Source of the DNA: Suillus spraguei
Lineage: Eukaryota; Basidiomycota; Agaricomycetes; Boletales; Suillaceae
Length of the DNA: 64,000 nucleotides
Direction of reading: 5' to 3'
NCBI GenBank assembly: GCA_016800925.1
Contig: JABCPU010000046.1
Location: 1 to 64,000, forward strand
Of this stretch, positions 55,700 to 64,000 are shown one piece after another. The position numbers and the translations under genes are program-made. The notes below the pieces were generated by a model. It was given only the letters and a program-made list of their open reading frames with translations, did no database searches and had not been told where the DNA came from. The first letter of the stretch is position 1. Each line of letters starts with the position of its first letter.

Positions 55700-56430
55700 T
55701 CAACGTCAAGCTCACCAATGCTGTCATTGTTGTTTAGCTCACCATTGCCATCACTATTCCCACAATTTTGTCTCCTCACTGTCACTGTCAACGTCAAGCT
55801 TGCCAACACTGTCATTGTCGTTTAGCTTGCCATCGCCATCATCGCCCTTATTCTGTCCTCCCTGCCTCTGCTCAAGCTCACCAACACCGTCCTTGCCCTC
55901 GTTCTGCCCTCCCTGCCTCTGCTCAAGCTCACCAACACCATCCTCGCCCTCAGGCTCATTCTGCCCTCCCTGCCTCTGCCTCTGCTCAAGCTCACCAATG
56001 CCATCCTCGCCCTTATTCTGCCCTCCCTGCCTCTGCTCAAGCTCAAGCTCACCAATGCCATCCTTGCCCTTATTCTGTCCTCCCTACCTCTGCCTCTGCC
56101 CAAACTCATCAACACAATCCTCCACCTCCTCTCCTCCTTGCCTACCATCAATGTCAGCTCGCCAACGCTTTCTTCCTCATTCTGTCCTTTCTACCTCTAT
56201 CCAACATCAATGTTGGGCTTTCCAACACCGTCCTCCTCCTTGTTCTGTCCTCCCTGCCTCTGCTCAATGTCAACTTCGGGCTGGCCAAGGCTGTCCTCCT
56301 TATTCTCATCTCCCTACCTCTGCTCAACCTCAATGTTGAGCACACCAATGCTGTCCTCCTCCTTGTTCTCTCCTCCCTGCCTTTGCTCAATGCCAATGTT
56401 AACCTCTCTTTCAATGTCAACACTAGGCTC
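55700..56430. repeat. Low-complexity tandem repeat (CCCTGCCTCTGCTCAAGCTCA)
   Basis: Units of ~50-60 bp containing CTGCCTCTGCTCAAGCTCACC recur ten or more times. Long frames on both strands (Ala/His/Leu-rich on +, Arg/Thr/Leu-rich on -) come from the repeat and have no domain. It may be a repeat expansion in a former exon. 56431-56618 is unassigned. Confidence 0.75.
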
Positions 56431-56622
56431 CTGCTGTCGGTTCCAATCAACATCAACATTAGGCCTCTACTTCACACTGCACCTACAGTGCTACTATTGT
56501 TCTGAAACCTCAACCTTCAATCAAATGGTTTGTGGGCATGCTCCTTACTCGCTATCAATTTTTTTAATGATTTTATTAGTATGCTCTGCACCACCAGTCA
56601 ACTTGACTTGTAGTCATGGCGG

Positions 56623-57571
56623 TGTAAAGATACAACCTAGCTTGGGCTGTAGATAAACCACTGCCTAAACTAGTATGTTAGTCTTGCGCTCCGTCTAGTC
56701 TGCTTCACTTGTAAGAACAAGAGCATTCGACCCTAAAGGGGGATGCCTATTCAGTATGGTCAAGTTCAAGTCTAACTTATGTGCAAAACAAGCATCGAGG
56801 TCAGCGGTAAGTTGCTGCAGTCAGCGATGATACCGCCAGAACTAGTGTTGTGCATAGCAGTGCTACCGTCATCGAGATAAAGTCAGTAACAGTTGCGTCT
56901 AGCGAGCGATGTCGAGCGGTGGTCTCAGCGGTAGCAGTAAGGTTGCGAGCGGTGCAATGAAACAGTAAAGAAGTCCGCGGTACTTTCAGCGGTAAAGTAG
57001 CGGTCCGTGAGAAGTTCAGTCAAAGTAACAATCAAAAGTCCAGTGGTATGCCAGTGGTAACGGAGAATGAGCGTGATGTATTAACGAGCGGTAAGGAAAC
57101 TTTAAAGACTATGTCCACTACTGGGTAGATCCAGAGCTAGACAATAATCCTGACCTATAGTACGTGCAATGGGGTAAAATCAGGTACTGTATCATGCGGG
57201 GTACGCGGTGCTTATATCCTAAATCATATGTACTCGGAATACTCTAGGCAATATCAGTAGCGCTGGAGTGTAGTAACCGCCATAAGTAAACATAGCACGA
57301 GGCAACATGTAATAAGGCTTGCCATGGAATCAGTGATAACGAGCAGAGAACAAACTACGCACCAAATGGAGCTATGCGGATGCGGCAAGGACATGGAAGG
57401 ACATTGGTTCGTGGAACAAGGTGTGGCAGTCAATATGGTGTGTGGTAAGTGTGGGATGCCGCCGGTACTGCTAAAGGGGTAAGACGGCCATGGACAAGTG
57501 GTGACTCCTGTAGACGTGAGACGAGTGTCAAAATATGGGGTTTTAAGCCCAGCGCCAATATGTTCATTACA
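56623..57571 (-). mobile_element. Solo LTR, family C, copy 3
   Basis: Minus orientation, 949 bp, flanked by an exact 4-bp duplication GCGG (56619-56622, 57572-57575). It establishes that family C makes 4-bp duplications. Aligned to copies 1 and 2 it again differs largely by CG/TG/CA changes. Confidence 0.9.
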
Positions 57572-57753
57572 GCGGTGTATACTAGGGGATATGTCAGTGC
57601 TTTCTGTAATGCAAGCGCTTCATCTTTGATAATAGCTTGTGCCCCGCTCCTTCATTTGATGCAATAAAGAAGCCTGTCCCTGGAAACTTTATTTGGAATG
57701 ACTATTGCAAACAGACCGACTATTTTAAATGGCCTGACTATTCTGGATGCCAA

Positions 57754-60130
57754 TCAACCTGTCCCACTCAATGAGGCCAGTTTATTGTCATTGGTAGTGA
57801 GAGATGCTGAAGGTTCGAGCTGAGTGTTGACATTGCTGTTGACGTTGTTGTCATTGTCAGCGTCAGCATCAGTGTCAACAGATGGAAGACTCTTGTATGT
57901 CTTCTTGCAGCATCTTGGAGAAATGTTCTCATCATTCTCGTCATTCTCATCATTCTTGTCAGCATGAGTGCGCTTCTTCCCCTTATGGCATCTTGGTGGA
58001 GGGTTCTCGTCATTGTCGTCAGGAGAACAAGCATGAGTGCGCTTTTTGCCCTTGTCTGAACAAGTCCGGCAACAATGTTCAATAATCTCACCATTGTCAA
58101 GTTTCTCGTTTCATTCACGATGAAGTTCCTCAAACTCCTCATTTTCCATCTGTCTCCAGTAAATATCTCCAGACTTCCATTTATGTAGAAGCATCTCGAG
58201 ATCGGTTAATGAGCTAGACACTTTGCTAAGGTTTTTAAAAGGCATGTCAACAGGCCATCCTTCGCAAATGACAAGATATCGCTGGACAACATTGTACCAA
58301 TAGTGAACCCACTGCATCTTCGCATCTGGGTCACCAGTGGCCTCCTCTGAAATACATAAGTGAGACTACAGGACGGTTAACGGGTGACAGCCTGAGAAGA
58401 CTCACAAAGTTTCTGGTTGATTTCATGTTGGATTGCACCACAAATCTTGGAGCAATATTGTTGATGATTTTTAGCTGCACCTAAAAATACATTTAGCCAT
58501 ACTAACTTAAAGTATGAGGGAAAAACTTACTGCACATCTGTCATATACCATATTTCCAATATCAGATCTGATCAGATCCGATCAACCCTACTTCTGTCCG
58601 GTCCACAGATCCTGTCTGGATCGCCCATCCGAATGTGCCCACTTCTCACACTCTAACTCCCTTGTGTATATCTGCGTCTATCTCCTTTCATCATTCCTCC
58701 TGTTTCTGGTATCCCGGCTGTGTATACTTCCGTCCTGTGTCACTGATCCATTACCTGTGTTTCATTTCCAATTCGTGCTTACTGATCCACTGTGCATTAA
58801 CTAATAGACTTCCGTTATACTTCGTACATAGCCCTCGGTCCCAGACTCATTGATTATCCATATTAGATACTTACAGTATATAAACCACTTGTAGATCTCT
58901 GTAGAACCTTAGTTCAAATATCATCTTAGATTCTGCTCATTCCGTTTCCTCCGGACTTAAGTCACTTTCCGCTCTAAGTCATCTTCCGAGACTTGGGATT
59001 GATTCCTTTAGTCTATATCTCCAACTCTATCTTCAGATAGTCTACCTCTGTTAGTTTCTAGCTAGGAACCTGTTCCAAAGCTAGCCTTAATCCTCATTCC
59101 ATCCCTATGCTCCGGATAACCTTTGGACATACCATATCCGATACCTTCGGGCATACCATATCCGATACCTTTGGACGTCCAGATCCATCATGCAACTGCT
59201 TCCGGATCTTCGGACGCATACCTACTCTCTGAAATAAGGGGCATTACTCAGGAAAGGGGCACAGTGCACAAACTGAGGCCAAAGCCCTTTGGATCTTTCA
59301 CCCTTTGAGTACGGTCTTAACAGCATCCCACTCATGGCGAAACCTTCCATCTTGCTAACGAGGTCTTGGTTATTGAGGTTCATGACGGACTCCATAAAAT
59401 ATTGAACACCTTCAGTTGCAAAGGCAATTCCACAGAGTGGCAGGTCAGTGGAGCTGCATGTCGTATATAGTATTGTTTCTGTGCCAGTCCGACACCTTAA
59501 GCTATTCAACTACACAATTATTGTTAGCTATATTGTTCAAATAAAATAAAATAGATTACATACCTCATTCTCAATGGCTTTAAGGGTCTGTGTAACGTCG
59601 TTGACCTTTGATTTGGTGGATATGCGAGTACCGGTGGTCTTCATGGCCTTATGCTCCTCAAACTCCTTCAAGAGGCTAGCTTTGCATCGTCAGAGAGTTC
59701 ATGATACTCCACGCGATTCTCCTGGACCAGGTCCCATAAGATCACCTTTCCTGATGAACCTGTGGCATATAATAAGTCAAGTGTAGAAGAACTAGAAACA
59801 AAAAAATACATACTGTTTTCTTTGTCTGTGGTCTGATTCTTCTTCCAGCAGAATGCATTCCACGCACTCAATTTGGAACATTTTGACCACAGGAGCCTTT
59901 GACCCATGTATAAGTCATGCTGGACGCAGCAAATAGTCTTGCAGTCAGAAGATGTGATAGTCTTCACACATTCATCAATTTGGGACAACATGTCATCAAG
60001 CGCAGTCTTGAAGGGGCAGTATTTTTCACGACGAGAGGCAGTGAGCAAGGTTCATGCTTCCTTGCTCAGACAGACCCTTGGACGGCAACAAGGTGAGGGC
60101 TGGATGTATTTCAAGCGAGTGCTTGATGCA
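57754..60130 (-). pseudogene. Multi-exon hypothetical gene interrupted by solo LTR E2
   Basis: Exons on the minus strand in order: about 60050-59818 (REKYCPFKTALDDMLSQIDE ... CVQHDLYMGQRLLWSKCSKL), 59760-59580 (GKVILWDLVQENRVEYHELS; MKTTGTRISTKSK), 59515-59323 (LNSLRCRTGTETILYTTCSS; GVQYFMESVMNL), [solo LTR 58539-59322], about 58482-58405 (NHQQYCSKICGAIQHEINQK), and 58350-57754. The last has MQWVHYWYNVVQRYLVICEG and an acidic, Asp/Asn-rich tail with CHKGKKRTHA repeats. Proteins with this C-terminal block are abundant and uncharacterised in mushrooms. Damage: the LTR splits the central exon, and a TGA at 58111 follows HRE where the frame otherwise stays open to 57754. Start uncertain. Confidence 0.55.
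58539..59322 (+). mobile_element. Solo LTR, family E, copy 2
   Basis: 784 bp, TGTCATATACC...GTACGGTCTTAACA, with flanking ACATC (58534-58538) and GCATC (59323-59327), a 5-bp duplication with one A/G difference. It contains an extra ~26-bp internal duplication ('cataccatatccgatacct', about 59128-59180). It interrupts the hypothetical gene at 57754-60130. Confidence 0.9.
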
Positions 60131-60364
60131 TAAAAAGTCTAGTAGGTCATGACCTGCCGTTCAGCCCAGGCTAGTATCACAGATTTATAAGTTTCGAAAA
60201 ATGCTGCATTAAGGGCGATCAATGTTTATATTACATGAATAAAAGTCCAAAAAATATAGCACACATAAGCACACCATGATCCTGAGCACCTGAAAGTTCT
60301 AGCTAACATTGATTTCAGCTGCAGCGGCTGTTAGCAGCATTCTCAGACTAGTAAAACATTAAGT

Positions 60365-61638
60365 TCACACCATGATTGCCTCCGATTTGGATTCCTGCAG
60401 CCCAGCATTAAGTACATTAGTTAGATGCACTGCCTGCTCAAATGTTAGACCCCACTTTGGAGACCTCAGAGTAGCCTCCCAACGGGTGTTGCATACAGTT
60501 GTTGTCAGCTTGTGGAGCCTGGGAATCAACCCATCCCCCATTTTGAAGCAATCAAGCACCACATCGGTATTTGGTCCAATGCTAATGATTGGAGGACCAT
60601 ACATAATGACAGGCGTAGGTGAGTTGCTTGGTTGAGCATTTTTCAGGAGCGAAAATGCATCAGCGAGTCGATGTCAACAAGGCTTGGTGTTGCTACCAGT
60701 AGTAAGGGATGCGCTTGCTAGCACTGTAGTGTGCTGAATGAAGCTTGATGGTGGATGAATCAAAGTGTTGGAACTATCCTTTGGTTTGGTGGAGAGGATC
60801 TCGAAGTTGCAATTTAAATTGAGTGGAGGCCAGGCAGAGCATTGGATGCATGAGCCAGTCAGGACCAAAGGAGCTGGCAAGGCCTGAGACCCAGTTGGAT
60901 TTGCCTGAGGAGCTGGATCTGTAGACAGTGTTAGGACAATCAAATTTCCTGAAAAATGATAACAGAGACTCACAGCGATGGGGAGGTTGAATGTCCTCAA
61001 TGCAACACCGCTCTGTGAAGCGTTGAAGGTGGTGTTTGGCCATCTGCTCACAGAATCCTTAGACAAAGAGTGAGACATCCCCTCCAACCTGTTCTGGGAA
61101 CTTGTGAAGTTCGCAGGGAGTGATGTAGACATCTACAGCAATACATTCAGCCGTCAGATTGTCTGTCGCCTGAGACCCAGGGCAGCGAATGAGAAGTGAG
61201 ATTCCACCATCCAGATGGTCTTGCATACAAAGCTGCAATATATACTACATTGAAAATCATACAGACTGAGTTTGAAAACAAACGCACCACATCAAAAACG
61301 TCCTCAAGTGCTGCTTCTACAAACTCCTTGTGCGTTATTGTCTTCTGATCCTGCAACATCAAGATCTCATTGAACTTGATAAACAAGGGGTGAAGACTGC
61401 TGGGGGTCTCTGTGTGATAATGGGTGCCATCTTGATGTGATTCATGCCTGAGCAAAGCATGAGCTGCAGCATGGTGCTCTGCATTGCTGAAACCTGGCGC
61501 AAAGGAATCCAAATACAGCGCTGCAACACTGGCAAGTGTAAAATGCGGCTTTCCAAAGCTCTCTGGTCTTGGCATAGCAGAATCTTTAGCCCCAGCTTGT
61601 TGCGGTAGTGGTTCTTTGAGATGTTTTGGTGTTGACAT
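60365..61638 (-). CDS. Hypothetical multi-exon gene, function unknown
   Basis: Probable start at ATG 61638 (MSTPKHLKEPLPQQAGAKDS). Exon 1 includes GKPHFTLASVAALYLDSFAP and ALLRHESHQDGTHYHTETPS and ends after EFVEAALEDVFDVV at a GTGCGT donor near 61288; the acceptor is near 61235. Later exons: around 61160-60960 (VALRTFNLPIAVSL), 60930-60770 (NWVSGLASSFGPDWLMHPML) and 60604-60365 (PPIISIGPNTDVVLDCFKMG ... LTTTVCNTRWEATL, stop at 60365). Frames change between exons and I cannot fix every splice site, so it may be broken. No domain recognised; the His-rich exon 1 has no metal motif I can name. It lies head-to-head with the RPB1-like fragment. 60131-60364 holds nothing recognised. Confidence 0.5.
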
Positions 61639-61835
61639 GTTGGTAGGTGTTGAATACGAGGAGGGACACTGGAGGCGAAGAAGGAAAGTAGTGTGTAAGA
61701 TTGAGCAAAGTGAGCCTAGGTGCCTGTTGATGTGTGTAAGTTCCAGATAAGACAACCAATGATTTCACTAGATAACAGCAAGTCAAGAGTGATTACTGCT
61801 GCCTTGCTGTTAAATACAGTTATAATAAGGATCAA

Positions 61836-62109
61836 TCGTCTGAAGGAGACCATCAATGTTGCCACCAAAATCAAAAAAAACTCACTCACCGTCTACCTCA
61901 AGCCTGACATTGCTGAAGAGAGTCTGCTTCCCAAGAACTTCCCTCAAGTGGCAGCCACCGAAATCAAAACACCCTCCCTCACTGTCTACCTCAAGCCTGA
62001 CATTGCTGAAGAGAGTCTGCTTGCCAAGAACATCAAGCAAGAGCTCACCTATACCTCATTGCATACCATGACCGCAGCCATGGAGATCTGGTATGACCCA
62101 GACCCTTGA
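61836..62109 (+). pseudogene. RPB1-like fragment (largest subunit of RNA polymerase II) with internal duplication
   Basis: The plus-strand reading NRLKETINVATKIK, TPSLTVYLKPDIA, KNIKQELTYTSLHTMTAAME and IWYDPDP matches the order of conserved blocks in the large subunit of RNA polymerase II (RLKE..NVA, TPSLTVYL, ...T.L.TVT...EI.YDPDP). The block NSLTVYLKPDIAEESLL appears twice, so a ~100-bp segment has been duplicated in frame. Only ~90 codons remain, ending at TGA 62107-62109, with the rest of the ~1700-residue protein absent. It is a retained or captured gene piece beside KDZ transposase 3, not a functional gene. Confidence 0.7.
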
Positions 62110-62306
62110 TTTGTGCATGTGCCTGATCACAGTTACTCCAGGCTAATTATTTCAGAAACACAAGCCAGGCCCTTGCCACTGCATCTAATAAGGATTTTTA
62201 TTCTGCTTTTTTGTCCTTACATTGCAATTGAACTGCAAAAGCATGTTATTTTAAGAAAAGACAGATACAATACAACTAATACATCAAATTTAAACAAGGC
62301 CGTCCA

Positions 62307-64000
62307 TCAATCAACAATTGATGCGAAAAAATCTGCGATGTCCTGTGTAACCTGCAACTGCTCTTCATGCTCCATGACACCCTCATCGGCAAGCTCTGAG
62401 GTGGCGCAAGCTCCTGTCGAGGCAGTAGCTGAGTTGATGTATTTCAAAGCAGAAAAACATACCATCACCTCCAGCCATACTGTGTGAGATAGTGCTAGTA
62501 GGCTCAAGTGCTGCTGTGATAGCCCCAACCCACTGGCCAATCTCTCTACTACCTGAAAAACCTGCTTGAAGTGTGATCCGATCCAACCGAAAGGTATGCA
62601 CAGCATTGACAGCTTCATGTGCTTTCCATTGCTGTTGTAGCTCATGCGCTAATGGAGGATCCAAAACTAAAAGTTCAGTAATGACTGTTGTCATTTGGGC
62701 GGCTTCATCATGAATTGCTGTGTGTAGTCGGCGGACCTCCACATTAAGCTGAGTGATCTCCTCATGAGCACGATATAGCTTGAAATACTTCACTGTTGCT
62801 TCATGATGGCGGGTTTTGTCCAGTCAAGCTCATGAATGTCTGTGTGTGAATGGCGGAGTAGATCAAACTCGCCTAAGAAGCTATGCTCAGTTGTGTCACT
62901 GTAAGACAACATAAAATCAAACTCACCTAAAAAACTGTACTCTGTAATGTCCTTCCAAGACAACTGCAGATGCAGAGGATCTAATGCAGCAGCCTGAACA
63001 TTGTATCGGCTGAGTGCATTTTGAATTGCCTCAGAGCGCCGCTGCAATGCCTCGCCAATTTTCTGGCGCAGTTTATAGCCTTGAAATCAGTCAGTATCTC
63101 CACACGAGTAAGTGAAAGGTCAAATGCACACCCATTTCTGAAAGTGAAAGTTTTGAAAACTCGAACAAACGCATGACAACCAGCTATTCTAAATCATCTA
63201 AAGCGGTGCAATATTTATGCTGAGATGCTTCCTGTTCATATTGATTATAAGTGTCACCCCCGATCTCCCAGCATTCTTCAATTCCAAGTTAAATCTCCAT
63301 ATGCACAGTTAAGGCTTCCGCGTTCTGCAGTTTAGCATACCCACTATCAACGCAAATCCTGGCCTGAGACAGAGCAGCCAATATTTGGCTGAGATCACCG
63401 GCTGCAATAGTGGTCAGCGCTTGATTTGCAGCTTTGTGTGCCAATTCCCACTTGGATCTTTGTGGACATAATCAGAAAAAATCAACAGATAATTGTTGAC
63501 TTGCCTTCGCTCAGCCAATTCCCGTAGGACTTGAACATAGCAAATGTGAAGAATTTCTTTCAGAGGCAGTTCCTTCAGGTTGTCAAGATACAACCTTTCT
63601 TGGGAGTGAAATTGAATAAAATCTGCATCGGTTAAGCCAAGAGTGTCTTTCAAAATGGATAGTTCAGCTGTAAGGGTCTCAATTGATGTTAGCGCTTCCC
63701 GATAGTGGTTTTGCAAAAAGTGCCTTAACAATGATCAAATTAGTTAAGTTTGAGGGACAAGTGAAATTATACTTAATGCAGCATATTTGTCGTCGTCCCA
63801 GAATGCGAAATGTTCTTCAATGGTCTGGTGTCGGTGGAATGTGGATGTGTGCCTTGTGCTTTGTGCAAGTTCATTTGAAGACGCAAACACATGCTCGCAC
63901 CCCTCGCCCTCCGTATGGCCAGTGCCATCAATATACATTGGGTGCCAGTCCAATTGGCAGCATTGGTTATGAGCATGCCCATGAAAAGCACCTACCATCA
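62307..64000 (-). pseudogene. KDZ-family transposase 3, C-terminal part, runs off the right edge
   Basis: From the edge inward: FHGHAHNQCCQLDWHPMYID, GTGHTEGEGCEHVFASSNEL, TRHTSTFHRHQTIEEHFAFW, an intron (about 63735-63775), HFLQNHYREALTSIETL, a GCAAGT...AAAG intron (about 63459-63504), WELAHKAANQALTTIAAG, LVVMRLFEFSKLSLSE, YKLRQKIGEALQRRSEAIQN, SWKDITEYSFLGEFD, MKYFKLYRAHEEITQLNVEV, DPPLAHELQQQW and GFSGSREIGQW. A final GT-AG intron follows (about 62410-62485), then the tail to stop 62307. A ~54-bp tandem duplication repeats YSFLGEFD/HSFLGEFD. In-frame TAA near 63290 and TAG near 63195 could each be a CAA or CAG changed by one C-to-T. It belongs to a KDZ lineage distinct from copies 1 and 2. 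Confidence 0.88.

Noticed and set aside
55768..56505. Long plus-strand ORF of 245 codons (and long minus-strand ORFs)
   Set aside because: It is a translation of a ~55-bp tandem repeat with no domain and skewed composition; equally long frames exist on the other strand.

Overview
The window looks like transposon-packed DNA from a filamentous basidiomycete, probably an Agaricomycete; I cannot name the genus. The grounds are short GT-AG (and GC-AG) introns of about 35-60 nt, three copies of Kyakuja-Dileera-Zisupton (KDZ) transposase genes, Ty3/gypsy Pol types typical of mushrooms, and a TET/JBP-type oxygenase gene, a combination established for mushroom-forming fungi. I recognise no intact housekeeping gene, tRNA or rRNA. 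Nearly everything is a mobile element, a piece of one, or a satellite-like array.

Layout. (1) 1-7619: a chromodomain Ty3/gypsy element (G1) on the minus strand with almost identical LTRs, inserted in an older LTR (family E remnant 7620-7878). (2) 7919-27480: a 19.6-kb unit bounded by long imperfect inverted repeats ('element A'). It holds a decayed TET/JBP gene (9099-10387), a decayed KDZ transposase (minus, 13315-17229, carrying a solo G1 LTR), an intron-rich gene with a cysteine cluster (17467-19969), a complete PIF/Harbinger transposon (19973-23956, TTA target duplication), and large minisatellites. (3) 27485-28746: a second KDZ transposase remnant, then AT-rich noncoding DNA. (4) 30310-53303: a nest of insertions. 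A family-D LTR (30927-52967, target duplication CCAGC) sits in another D LTR of opposite orientation. It contains a family-F solo LTR (31409-31883) and a second gypsy element, G2 (32188-52389). G2 carries a family-C solo LTR in its 5' LTR and, in its 3' LTR, 'element B' (42694-52209). Element B has the same inverted ends as element A, an 8-bp target duplication, and no transposase. (5) 53304-64000: a truncated G1-like element, solo LTRs of families E and C, two minus-strand multi-exon genes of unknown function (one split by a solo LTR), a captured fragment resembling the largest subunit of RNA polymerase II, and a third KDZ transposase running off the right edge.

Two themes tie the window together. 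First, the KDZ transposase and the TET/JBP oxygenase lie inside one pair of inverted ends, and element B shows that these ends were mobile with an 8-bp duplication. The KDZ-TET/JBP association is known in fungi; this is a concrete, decayed example. Second, inactivating changes are strongly biased: almost every in-frame stop is TGA where CGA (or TGG) is expected, catalytic residues of G2 are lost by CpG-to-CpA changes, and even short target duplications differ by single CpG transitions. This is what deamination of methylated CpG (or a RIP-like process) would leave, in a region that also carries a gene of the 5-methylcytosine oxidase family.

Coordinates of spliced or broken genes are approximate outside the exon edges quoted. 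Family calls were made by reading the protein sequence, not by database search.
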